Below are positions 24,065-33,936 of a stretch of 64,000 bases of DNA, piece after piece; position 1 is the stretch's first letter, and each line of letters begins with the position of its first letter. A program made the position numbers and the translations under genes. The DNA lies in contig BEDY01000001.1 in NCBI GenBank assembly GCA_002335605.1, forward strand, positions 2,728,001 through 2,792,000, given 5' to 3'. Below the pieces are notes generated by a model. The model was not told the origin of the DNA. It did no database searches and worked only from the letters and a program-made list of their open reading frames with translations. The DNA is from Prillingera fragicola (Eukaryota; Basidiomycota; Tremellomycetes; Trichosporonales; Trichosporonaceae).

Positions 24065-24430
24065 GGTTGTTGGCTGCGGTGAATCGATAAGGGGGAAGTG
24101 GTAGTTGCAAATGTGACGATGCACGAGTCCTTGTCTATGAGTATGCGTTCCATGTCAACGCCGATGTCGATCACCTGAGATACGGCTATGCACAGATGCG
24201 CAAAGATGGGAAGATGAGGAGGGATTGGTGTTGGAGATGGAGGTGGAGATGGGCCGGAGATGGAGGTGGAGATGGGCCGGATATCTCCGGATCGATTGCA
24301 ACGTCACATGAAGCTGTTCCTCCATGCATGTGCAAGTTGGAGTGCTCTGTTGGTCCTATGAACAGGTGTTCAAAGCACTCACAAGTGTATATATCCACGC
24401 CAGTGAAGAGGCTTGGCACCAAGGACGACC
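24065..24430. promoter_or_regulatory. Divergent promoter between beta-mannosidase and the dioxygenase
   Basis: A 366-nt shared upstream region. At 24225-24290 there is a tandem repeat of GGAGATGG/GGAGGTGG units, including two copies of a ~24-nt block each ending in GGGCCGG. Directly after it is the near-palindrome CCGGATATCTCCGG (24278-24291), with everted CCG/CGG triplets suited to a Zn2Cys6 factor. A TATA-like GTATATATC lies at 24386-24394, about 40 nt before the dioxygenase ATG. Confidence 0.55.
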
Positions 24431-25610
24431 ATGCCCCAGTACAAATCGCTTACCCCGGAGGAGCAACGCCACTTTCTCGAGCACGGCTGGATACGAGTTC
24501 CCAATGCCATCAAGTCAGAGTATCTCAAGCTGTGGATGGATAATCTTTGGGTCCGGCTGGGCTGGGACGAGCACGACAAGTCGACTTGGAAGGAAGAGTA
24601 TGTCAAGCTGCCCCGTCACCGGGAGGTTCGTGCCGAAGAGTTTGCCCCAGAGGCGTGGGCCAAAATGTGCGAGCTAGTTGGTGGGGAGGAGAGGGTGGAT
24701 CCGGAGCGCGAGCGATACTATGGCGATCAGCTCATTTGCAACTTTGGAAAGGAGGAAAATATCGGCCAGACACACAGTTATGACAAGCTCGAGGCCTGGC
24801 ACACGGACAACGACTGGTGGGTTGAGCTGGTGAAGCAGTGCTTACCACAGGTACCGCCAGTTCCTCGACTCGAGCGGCAACGCACTTACCATAATCTGCT
24901 GCTTTACCGACGTCCTTCCCCAAGGCGGTGGCACGGCAATCTGCGAAGATGGCTTGAAAGGTGAGTACAAACTCTGGACACAGACTAATGCCAGACGTGG
25001 TAGAGCACTTTTACGCACACCCCGAGGGCATCGACCCGCCATTCCAGGACATTTTCGATGTCTGCAAACGCAGCAAGGTGTACACTGAGATTGTCGCCAA
25101 CGCTGGCGACATTTTCCTCACCCACGGCATGCTGCCGCACACGCACACGCCCAACCACCTGCACTATGCGCGTGTCATTACGAATCCGCACGTCAACCTC
25201 TCCGAGCCATTCAACCTGAACCGGGACGATGGCGACTACGTGAGTCTCAGTCGCTGATAGTGCCAACACGCCAGAGCCTGTGTGAGCAAGTCATCCTGCG
25301 CGCACTCAACCGCACGTCCGTTCCAGAGTACGTCCCCACGCGCCCCCGCCTGGCATTCTACCCCCGGACCGCCTTCTTCAAGCGCGAAAAAGTACACGAC
25401 GAGCTCGAGCGCATGCTGCGCGACGCCGCTGAGCGTGGCCTCCCGGCCAGTTCTGTTGATAGTGTGTACCTCGCTGGGGAAGCTGCGATTGCCGAGCATG
25501 AGCGGCGCAACGGCTACGACCAGGCCTGGGGGCCTACGGGGGTGAGTATTGCGATGGCTACGGACGAGGTGCCGCACTTTCCCACTGTGCAAAAGCAGGT
25601 GCTTGTGTAG
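24431..25610 (+). CDS. Phytanoyl-CoA dioxygenase (PhyH) family Fe(II)/2-oxoglutarate oxygenase
   Basis: Probable non-haem iron oxygenase that uses 2-oxoglutarate. ATG 24431 gives MPQYKSLTPEEQRHFLEHGW, the usual PhyH opening (FxxxGxxxV). The iron-binding HxD is in EAWHTDNDW, followed across an intron (donor GTGGGT near 24818, acceptor before TACCGC) by YRQFLDSSGNALT and DVLPQGGGTAICEDG. The distal histidine is in THGMLPHTHTPNHLHYARVI. Two more short introns lie near 24960 and 25238. The C-terminal ~110 residues are alpha-helical. The small-molecule substrate is unknown. It is divergent from the beta-mannosidase and followed by a regulator, so a common pathway is likely. Confidence 0.85.
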
Positions 25611-25698
25611 GAGTCATCTTAGATGTGGTGATGCAAAGCAATGTTGGGCAGCGAGCAATGTTGGGAGTGATTGTAGCTTGATCCGGCGACTCGGCCCG

Positions 25699-25718
25699 GA
25701 CCGGCAACGACCGGCAAC
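25699..25718 (+). promoter_or_regulatory. Tandem GACCGGCAAC motif before the Zn2Cys6 gene
   Basis: Two exact 10-bp copies head to tail, 58-77 bp upstream of the regulator ATG, with further CCGG sites just before. The core ACCGGCAAC also occurs before the MFS permease (20911-20919, opposite strand). It may be a binding site for the encoded factor (autoregulation). Confidence 0.35.
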
Positions 25719-25775
25719 GACGACCCACCATAATATGTCTGGCTCGCTTCATCTTGTCGTTACTCTCATGCCCAT

Positions 25776-27616
25776 ATGAACCTAGATCAGCCCCGCCGCA
25801 TAGCCAAAGCCTGCGAAGCGTGCCGTGTACGAAGGACGCGCTGCTCGGGCGTCGTCCCCTGCGACCAATGCACCGTCCTAGGCATCAGCCCCGACTGCAC
25901 CATCCGGGCGAAAGCCAGGCCACGGCGCAACCCCGTCCCGGCTGCTCCCTCGCTCCCCCAAACCCAAGAGCCTCCAAACCAGCATTGGCAGCGCAAGGGC
26001 ACAGCGCAGTTTATCAGAAATGTCGAAGTCACAGTGGACGCCTGGCTCGCAGCAAACGGTAAGGCCTTGGTGAAAGCAGCCTAACGACCCAGGCCACACA
26101 CCAAGACTCACTCTCCCTCCCATCCCCCTCATCTCCACCCTTCCCCGCACCCCGCTCCCGACGTCCCCACTGGAGCTAGCAGCACTGGAAGACCGCCTAA
26201 TCTTTGCCTCCCGCGCAAGCGAGGTCCAATACATGGAATTCCTCACTCCCTCGCGCATCAACGACCTCTACGCGCGGCACCGGCACCACCCCGACTCGCT
26301 CAACGCAGACCAGAAGGCTGTCGTCGCCGCGTGTCTCTGCCTGGGGCGCGTCACAGAGCTGGCATTCGACACGGACGCTCAAGGCGGGAAACGCATGCGT
26401 ACCATCCCGCCAGGCTCGTCTCGCGAAGACGTGACGTATTACCACCTCGCGCTGGAGTATCTCGAGCAATGGGGCTCGGCGTCTTGCACTGCGCTGTGTA
26501 AGTGGCCCATCGTGGAGGAAGCTGACACGCAGGCGCACTCCACTGCATTGTCCTGTTTGCAATGCTAGTCGGCGGGCCCGAAGACTCGCGCGAGCTCCTA
26601 GGCGCCATGTCGTGGCAAGCCCGTGAACTCGGGCTGCACCGCCGCGAGACAGCTGCCTCCTACCCGGCCCAAGACCGCGTCGCGCCCCTCTTCACGTCAA
26701 CACTGTACAAGGACACATGGTACAATACCCTCTGCGACACGCCCCCCTTCAGCAGATGGAGGGAATACGAAGTCGACCCGGGAGCCGGGCCCGACGTGCC
26801 GTCCTCGCAGGGCATCCTGTGGCGCCTGGCCGTGCTGGAGAACGAACTGCTGGGCGACGTCCACTCTGGCCGCGTCGACAGCACCAGCCCGGATTTCATT
26901 CTCGACACCGAAGCGCGCTGGTGGCCGCTCATGCGCGAGTGTGGCGACGAGCACGGCGACAGGCCACTGGCGGCAGTGCACCCGTATGCAGATATACGGT
27001 TCAACTGGTATGTTTGCTTCACAGGAAACCAAACTGACAAGCGCAGGATCCGGCTCCTCCTCCGCGCACCTTGCATGAACCACCCGCGCCTCGGGCCCTC
27101 GTCGACGCCAATAGTCGCGCGCAGCCTCTCGCGCATCCTCCACACGTATGGGGGTATCACGGCCAAGGGAGGGTATTTTCCGTGCTGGGCCCAGCTGCGG
27201 CGAATAGTCACCTGCGGACAGCTGCTGGTCCTGTGCTACAATGCGCGCGAGCTGGGGCGGGGCGAGAGTGAGGCCCTCTTTGGGGTGTTTCTCGCGCTGC
27301 TGAGTGAGCATGTGGGCAGCTTTGCCTTTGTGGAGAGGTTGAAGAGCGAGTTTGAGAGTGTCGCCCGCATACTGGGTACGTCGTCTGGTTGTGGCTGGTG
27401 CTGACGGACACAGGGCTGGCTATCCCGGATTCCCAAGGCTTTTCCGAACATTTCATGGCAGAGGAGTTGCCGTTTGTGTTCGACTATTCGGTCTTGTCGT
27501 GGTTTGACCCAGTGGACACGCTGCCCAACTTTCAAGGCCCAGAGGATGTCGCTCAGCTGCTGGGAGTTGGCGAGGCCGAAGGGCATTTGGGGACAGAGAT
27601 GCCTACAGGTTACTAG
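25776..27616 (+). CDS. Zn2Cys6 (fungal binuclear cluster) transcription factor
   Basis: The N-terminal DNA-binding cluster has spacing C-x2-C-x6-C-x5-C-x2-C-x8-C (ACEACRVRRTRCSGVVP, then CDQCTVLGISPDC), residues ~13-42, embedded in basic residues. A long helical middle region follows (from LTSPRINDLY-type helices to WQARELGLHRRE), typical of the fungal-specific transcription factor middle domain, and an acidic C-terminal tail ends at TAG 27614-27616. Four introns fit well: ~26057-26092, ~26499-26532, ~27008-27046 and ~27374-27412. It is the last gene of the permease/beta-mannosidase/dioxygenase group and is the obvious candidate for its local regulator. No specific ortholog recognised. Confidence 0.85.
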
Positions 27617-27674
27617 TGGCACAGGAACACAACAGGGAGCCCGTACGATGTGTCGTCGTGAGATGTACTTGCCT

Positions 27675-27743
27675 GTCGTTGTCGCTGTCGTTGTCGTTGT
27701 CGTTGTCGTTGTTGTTGTCGTCGTCGTCGTCGTCGTCGTCGTC
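27675..27743 (+). repeat. (GTCGTT)n/(GTC)n microsatellite
   Basis: About 70 nt of GTCGTT units changing into pure GTC. It lies in the 3' flank of the regulator gene and gives a spurious Val-only frame. Confidence 0.9.
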
Positions 27744-27884
27744 TGCGTTGGGAGCGCCGTACTACTCGTTCTGTGTTGACAAGAAGTGACTGTGCTGCGC
27801 CCCCGTTCGCCTCCATGAGCCTACTCATCCTCCACCTTCTTCTTTCAACATTTCATCCTCCTCATCCTCATCCACATCCACTCC

Positions 27885-28530
27885 AATGCCACGCAAACGA
27901 GCAAGCTCAGACTCGGATCCAGGCATGTACGTCTCTCTCCCCGCACTCTGCAGCACACCACTCACAGCCCAGCCCAGCCGCCATCCAAACCCACCTCAAA
28001 GCGGCCGTAGCTGCTTCCCGCTGTACGTCCCCCTCTCTCCCATACTCTGACCCTTCCCCCTCCCCTTGCACTCAGACGCCGGCACAGAGCTAACCAACAA
28101 GCGAGCGTCGCGAAACAAGCCCAGTCCAAAGCCGACTCTCTCGTCGACACGGCCCAAGAAAAGCTCGTCAAAGTCGTGCGCCCCTCTTGCCTTTGCAGCA
28201 CTGACACCAGAGCGACAAGTACCGGCACGCCGTAGAGGTCACCCACCGGCATCAACTGTGCGTCCCTCCCCCGCGGCCAAGCTGACGGACAGCGAGACGC
28301 GCTACGCCGAGCTCAAGGACGGTATTGCCGAGCAAGACCGCATCATCGCCTCGGCGTGGGCAGCGGTGGGCGCGCTGAGCGAAGAGTTACAGGGCGTCAT
28401 CGACGACGCCATGGGGGTTGTGGCTGCCGAGCTCGAGCGCGGGGAGACTGTTGCGCGCGGTTGTGAGCTGGTCGTCGGTGAGGCTGGTGAGGGGGAGCGC
28501 AAGGCGCTTGCCAAGCTGGGCCTGTCGTAG
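27885..28530 (+). CDS. Small coiled-coil protein, unknown function
   Basis: ATG 27885 gives MPRKRASSDSDPG, then several very short exons separated by introns with GTACGT or GTGCGT donors. A helical chain can be read if introns are placed at about 27926-27972, 28023-28078, 28177-28211 and 28261-28298. It contains ASVAKQAQSKADSLVDTAQE, then KYRHAVEVTHRHQL and ETRYAELKDGIAEQDRII, up to the C-terminal GEGERKALAKLGLS and TAG 28528-28530. The continuous open frame from 28066 reads through these introns but gives a Lys/Ser/Pro-rich stretch that looks less natural, so the exon model is uncertain. It might be a small kinetochore or vesicle coiled-coil subunit, but no family is recognised. Confidence 0.5.
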
Positions 28531-28625
28531 TGCTACCTGCGCGCCCAGGAGGTCAGACTGGTCAGCGCAACCATGAGCCATGCAGAGAGGATACATTGTG
28601 CTCGATGCCGGTGCCGATGCTCTAA

Positions 28626-29249
28626 CTAATGCGACTTCAACTTCTTCTCCAACCTGCGGCGTCAGCGCTACACGCACAACAGAGACGTACGCCATGAACG
28701 CCGCCATTGTCGGGTCCATGGCCGGCAGGGCCGCCGGCTCGTCGCCCTCGCCGCCATCCTGCTTCTCGCCCTCCGTCACTGCCTCAGGCCACTCCGCGTG
28801 TGGGACACCCTTCTTCTCTAGCCGCGTCCGCGCCTCCTTGACTGCTTCAGTGTACTCTTCCAAATCCTCCGCATAGATGGTCAACACGCAGTGCACGCAG
28901 CCTGACATGCAGCAGTCTGCTCTGTCAGTGTCAACTCGGCCAGCAGTGACTCACCCTCATCACCTGGCGTAATGGGCTTTGGCGGAACCTTGACCCCTTC
29001 AACCTCGACGACGGCCTCGCGGCGCGTCGGCGGCGTCGGCGTGCTCGCCACCTGTGCTGCGTCGGACACGGCCGGCATGTGCGGGAGGTGCACGAGGATG
29101 TTGGCCGGCATGTTGGCCGGTCGCCTGTACTTTGCCATAATGTCGCCGCGGCTGCTTGGTGCCGTGGTGTGGAGGGGCCGTAGCGTCCATGTGCGGCGGG
29201 CGATGGCGGCGACGAGGTGCCGTGTCTGCATGGGCCGTAGGGGTGTCAT
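28626..29249 (-). CDS. Oxidoreductase-like domain protein, probably mitochondrial (OXLD1-like)
   Basis: ATG at 29247-29249 gives MTPLRPMQTRHLVAAIARRT, an Arg-rich, acid-free presequence. The core is PPKPITPGDE, intron (~28915-28956), then DCCMSGCVHCVLTIYAEDLEEY, the hallmark CC-x-S-GC-x2-C block of the oxidoreductase-like family. A second intron near 28644-28688 joins AFMA to LEKKLKSH, stop TAG at 28626-28628. Molecular function is not established for the family. It is tail-to-tail with the coiled-coil gene and head-to-head with homoserine dehydrogenase (163 nt apart), so the two may share a promoter. Confidence 0.75.
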
Positions 29250-29411
29250 GGCATTGTTGATGGTGACTGTCAAGATGAGAGATGGCCCGTCGATGAAGAT
29301 GTCGTCAGCAGGTACCCAATTGGTCGTTTGACAAGAATCACTACCCTCAAAGTCACTACATCCCTCTTTCTTGCTTTTACATTCTACTCTTCTCTCCTTA
29401 TTCTTTTCACA

Positions 29412-30664
29412 ATGCCCGCCCCAGCTATCCGCCCCGTCCCCGTCGCCCTCATCGGTCTCGGCGGTGTCGGCAAGGCCATTCTCTCGCAGCTCCTGTCGGC
29501 TCCCCTCAGCTCAAAGTTCCAGCTGGTGCTCATTGCCAACTCGCGTCTGTCGCTGTCGCTCCCCCTGCCCACAAACACTCCCATCACCCCTACAAACTAC
29601 CTGCCCATTCTCGAAAAGCACGGCCAGGCCCTCGACATTCCCAGTGTCATCTCGGTGCTTGCTGCTCACCCCGACGCCCCTGGTGTCCTTATCGACAGCA
29701 CTGGCTCGGACGCCATCCCCGCCCTCTACCCCACCATTCTCGGCCACGGCGTCCACCTCGTCACTCCCAACAAAAAGGGCTTTTCGTCGGCCCAGGCGCT
29801 CTACGACCAGATCAACGAGGTTTCGTTCCCCAACACCTCGGCTCTCGTCTACGGCGAGTCGACCGTCGGCGCCGGCCTCCCCATTCTTTCCACCCTCAAG
29901 GACCTCGTCGGCACCGGCGACGAGATTGAGCGCATCGAGGGTGTCTTTTCCGGAACTTTGTCGTACATTTTCAACGAGTACTCCAAGGTCGAGGGCGGCG
30001 ACGCAAAGTTTTCCGACATTGTCATTGTCGCAAAGGACAATGGCTACACCGAGCCCGACCCTCGCGACGACCTGAGCGGCACCGACGTTGCGCGCAAGCT
30101 CACCATCCTCTCGCGTCTGATCCCCGGCACCCCCGTGCTCACCGAGGGCTGCCACAGCGTCCCCACCCAGTCCCTCGTGCCCCCCGCCCTCCAGGACGCT
30201 GCCGACAAGGACGACTACCTCCGCCGCCTCGCCGAGGGCGACGAGTACTTTGCCAACCTCAACGCCGAGGCGCGCAAGGAGGGCAAGGTTATCCGCTACG
30301 TCGGTGTCATTGACGCAAAGGCCGGCACCGTCGAGTGCAAGCTCGGCAAGTACGACTTTGACCACCCCTTTGCTGCAGCTCTCAAGGGCGCCGACAACAT
30401 TATCTCGTTCCACACCAAGCGCTACTCGCCCCGTCCCCTTATCATCCAGGGCGCTGGTGCCGGTGCCGACGTGACTGCCATGGGCTGCACTGTGAGTGTA
30501 CCGAGGCCGAGGCGCCATGCGCCGAGGCGCGCCGCGGACGAGGGAGAGCAGAGACAGAGGCAGCTCTCTTCAGCACTCGTCCAGCCTGCAGACAAGCCCA
30601 GAGCTAACAATCCCAGTCCGACCTCCTCCGCATCTACGAGCGCACCCGCTCCGTCCAGGCCTAA
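29412..30664 (+). CDS. HOM6: Homoserine dehydrogenase
   Basis: Reduces aspartate semialdehyde to homoserine with NAD(P)H in threonine/methionine synthesis; cytosolic. Exon 1 is 29412-30491 (360 codons). The intron is 30492-30616 and exon 2 encodes SDLLRIYERTRSVQA with TAA at 30662-30664, 375 residues in all, close to the 359 of yeast Hom6. Motifs: dinucleotide-binding VALIGLGGVGKA, then TPNKKGFSS, YGESTVGAGLPI, EGVFSGTLSYIFNEYS, and the active-site block EPDPRDDLSGTDVARKLTIL with the catalytic Lys. The C-terminal GAGAGADVTAMG is also present. An in-frame extension upstream of 29412 has no ATG of its own in good context, and the MPAPAIRPVPVALIG start is standard. Confidence 0.95.
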
Positions 30665-30868
30665 GCTACAAGCGCGGCTACCCGGATACCCAGGATATCA
30701 GGCTCAGGACCCCGCATTGGCGCACGAGGAGGAGAAAAACACGCTGGCTAACCACGGCGGCGTGAGGCAGATGATAGATATGCACAGGAGGCAGGAATGC
30801 ATAAGCAGCGTCATTAACCCATCTACCTTTTCTACGCGGACATATCCCAAAGTCGACAAAGCACGGGC

Positions 30869-32327
30869 TTACAGACCCTTGTTAAAGTACAAGGTTCCCT
30901 CGTTGCCTGCAAACTTTGGCTCGAGCTTGTCGGCGGTGGTGCGTGCGCGCTGGGGAAAGTAGGCGATGGCGGGGGGCAGGAAGAGGCCGAGGGACAAGCC
31001 GACTGGAGCAGTTAGCGTGATTGTGTATAGTGTGGGTGGCCTTACTGAGGGTGAGCTGGGTGAGGAAGGCGGCGGGCTTGCCCTTTGGGCCCGAGAATGT
31101 GCCCCGCTTCTCGAGGAGGGTCATGACGAGGGGAGGGATGATGAGGGTTGGCCTGTGTGTTAGCCTTGGGTCGGCGAGGCGACGTACATGTTGGTGAAGA
31201 CACGCGAGGCGGCGCTCTGCATGACGGCCATCTGGCCTGCCTTGCCCGACTTGCCGAGCTGGGTGATGTCCTCGCCGCCGTCGGCGGTAGGCTTGGCGGT
31301 GAACACGTCGATGCCGTCCTGCATCTCCTTCCACCTGATGCAGCTAATGTTGACCACTCCGGCGGACGCGACGGACACGAAGGGGACGAGGCGGCCGAGG
31401 AGATGCCTCGCCGACGCCGAGACGGGGAGGCGCGGCACGAGGCGCGTGAGACCCACCGCGAGACCGACCGAGGTCGCCGTCGCGGCAATGTAGGCGGTTG
31501 TGAGCTCCTGGGTTGACATTTCGATCGACTTATTGGCGTTGCTGTAATTGACGGCCACGTTGAGGGTCTGGTTTGCCCACTGCCAGAAAATGACGCTCTT
31601 GAGCGAGGGGTTGGGCATGAGCATACCCGCCTGATTGTCAGTGCTGGCGAAGTCAAAGGAGGTGGTAGCTCACGCAGATTCTGAGGAGTCAGTAGAGCAC
31701 AAAGAAGGTGAGCACGAGCAGACGTACAGCAAGTTGGTGGGGACGAACGCCGACATGCGGAAGGGGAGAGTCACTGGCAGGCCAGTGTCGGGGTGAATCG
31801 ACGAGTCGACCACTGTGCGTGTTAGTAGAGTTAAGTGGTCAGCAGGGAGAGCGGGCGGTGAGCTGTGGCCGTCGACGAGTCGCTGTGGATTCTGTTACCC
31901 AGGACGACACAGTACCGTCTCGTGAAGCCATTCTTCACACCGCTCGCTCACCCCTCGCTCACGCCTAAGGAGCTCGCCCGCGCCCACTCACGCTGCTTGG
32001 CATGGTCATACTGCTGCTTGGTAGCGGCGTCGACCCAGTAGCCCTGTGCGCCGGCGCCCTTGATCTTTGCGTTGAACTGCTCGACATCAAGCTCGGCCTT
32101 TTTGAGCTCAGTCCCCGACGCGAGAAGCGTAAGCGGCGACGTGATTGAGTAAAAGTGCTGCAGACGGCCACCTGTATTGTCAACAGCTGCGCGGCGATAA
32201 GAAGGACAAGATGGAAAACGTACTGTACGTGTTCAGGTCGTACTTGGGCTTGGCTGCTGGTTAGCGCTGGCGTGAACCCAAGCTTACAGATGTTGTAAAG
32301 ACCGTCCTTGTTTGCGTGGTGAGCCAT
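30869..32327 (-). CDS. Sideroflexin, mitochondrial amino-acid (serine) carrier
   Basis: Inner-membrane protein; animal SFXN1 imports serine for one-carbon metabolism and the yeast homologue is Fsf1. Exons in order: MAHHANKDGLYNI (start 32327), YDLNTYSGRLQHF, then SSIHPDTGLPVTLPFRMSAF with the conserved HPDTG, and FVPTNLL. These are followed by MLMPNPSLKSVIFWQW, NYSNANKS and several TM helices (LTTAYIAATATSVGLAVGL; LLGRLVPFVSVASAGVVNI), then PTLIIPPLVMTLLEKRG and a last exon ending EGTLYFNKGL, stop TAA 30869-30871. Introns are short (near 30.99, 31.17, 31.63, 31.69-31.73, 31.82-31.99 and 32.17-32.28 kb). The gene is tail-to-tail with HOM6, only ~200 nt apart. Confidence 0.88.
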
Positions 32328-32771
32328 GTTGGGCAGCTCTGGTAGTGATTACTAGGTGAGATGGGAGACAATAGTGGTTGCTCAATGTTGAATCGAGTCG
32401 GCGGATGTGGCCGCCAGTGTGCTAGGTCCGGTCCAACTTTTTGGCAAAAGTCACTCACGCCGTTGTCACCGCTGCGGGAGGTCAGACTTGCCCAGCTTGC
32501 AAGTAGAGGTGGAGCGTGTTGCCTGGGCATTCTCATCGCCCAGCATGGAGATGCGTATGGGTGTACATTCGTAGTTTATCTCTCGTGAGCATTGCATTAG
32601 AGGAAGCAAATCCACAATTAGAAACAGATTGTTGACATTCACTTTCTCTAATCCCAGCTTTGCCCCCGCTAATCTCCTCCTGCCCGGCTAATCACCTGCA
32701 GAATCCCTGCACCACTTTGTGCGTCATGACCAGCTAGACACCGACTCGCAACAACTCTCTCACCATCAACA
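32328..32771. other. Divergent promoter between sideroflexin and the putative myristoylated protein
   Basis: 444 nt with no supported gene. AT-rich sequence at 32580-32660 probably contains the core promoter for one or both genes. Confidence 0.5.
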
Positions 32772-33936
32772 ATGGGCGGCATCCAATCCCAACCAGCGAG
32801 CACCCCAGCTCCCCCACAACCCGCCGCAGCCCCTCAACCCTCCGCGGGAAACCTCTCCCTCCCAAGCGTCTCCCGCCTCACCTCGTACTTTGTCCCCCTC
32901 CAAAACGTGCTCGTCTCCCACTCACACCCGACCTACACCCCCGCCGACCTGCACGCAATCCAAGCAACCCTCTCCGCGCTCGGCCTCCCGCCGGACCTCG
33001 CCCAGCGCATCCTCGACTACGCCGGGACGCACGCGGTGTGCAGGCGCGAGTCGCGGCGGCAGCTCACGGTGGCGAGCACGAGCGACCCGCGCGGCGTGCG
33101 GTCGCGCGAGCGCGGGGGCGGGCAGGAGGACGAGCTCGGTGTGGAGATTAGTCTCGGCGAGGCGGGGGGGCTGGCCGAGGGGCCGGGGAGGGTGTGGTGT
33201 CTCGTGTCCAAACCCGTGGGGTGTGACGAGGACGACGACGAGGGGGATAAGAAGCGCAAAGAGGATACCACCCGGCAAGGCTGGGGGAGCTGGCTCGACA
33301 GCCCGAGGCTGTTTTCTACGGCCGTGTCGCCGAGCGTGTTCGAGGAGCGCAAAGGTATCGACGTGCCCGCCGCGGGGCTGGCGCCGCCAACGGACCGTAA
33401 GCGCGGGGCATGGGTGCGGTCTATCGTCGTCGACACGTTTAGCCGCGACCAGGGCTGGGCAGACACGCACGCACACTATGGTGGGTACCCTGGTACCGCC
33501 GCGCGGGCGGGCGGCGCGCTGAACGAGGCAGGGACTTATGAGGGCTCGCACTCTTTCTTCGAGCTCACTCTCATGCGCGGCGGGTTCGAGGTCGAGGGAA
33601 GCCGCGTCGTCGTGCAGCATAATGTTGTTGGTGCGTCGGCCAAGCATGGGTGGGGGCTGACGGCGCAGCGGGGCAGTACTTCAAGCGCCACACTGTTGAG
33701 CTCGACGCGACACATCCTCTCGTCCAAGAAGCCACGGATGGGGATAGGGTCGTGCTCTGGGCAAGGGCAATGTACCCCGTGAGTTTGGCGCTTCTGTCGG
33801 CGGCAGAGTGACGCTGACGACGCAGGGCTGGGTCAACTTCGTAAAGTGCGTGGCTGTTCGTCATTGACAAACACGAGGCTGACGGTGCAGATATGTTAGT
33901 GTGGCTATACACTGGGCGCCATTCCCGCCTCAGTAA
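32772..33936 (+). CDS. Putative N-myristoylated protein, unknown function
   Basis: ATG 32772 starts MGGIQSQPAST, which has Gly2 and Ser6 as N-myristoyltransferases prefer, so membrane association is plausible. Residues ~32-80 form a helical block (LTSYFVPLQNVLVSHSHPT; LSALGLPPDLAQRILDYAG) that resembles a small F-box-like or EF-type helix pair. The C-terminal two thirds is beta-rich with RGAWVRSIVVDTFSRDQGW, HSFFELTLMRGG, and, after introns at ~33631-33671, ~33781-33827 and ~33847-33891, QYFKRHTVELDATHPLV, DRVVLWARAMYPGWVNF and YVSVAIHWAPFPPQ, stop TAA 33934-33936. This beta region looks like a ligand-binding module with several Trp residues. No family name can be given. Confidence 0.75.

Noticed and set aside
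24413..24430. Upstream extension of the PhyH dioxygenase frame
   Set aside because: It has no ATG; MPQYKSLTPEEQ at 24431 is the natural start with a TATA-like element ~40 nt before.
27661..27779. Poly-Val hydrophobic frame as a membrane segment
   Set aside because: Translation of the (GTC)n microsatellite.
29511..30518. 335-codon open frame antisense to homoserine dehydrogenase
   Set aside because: Same cause: a strongly biased sense gene leaves the antisense frame open; composition is Val/Gly/Glu-rich and motif-free.
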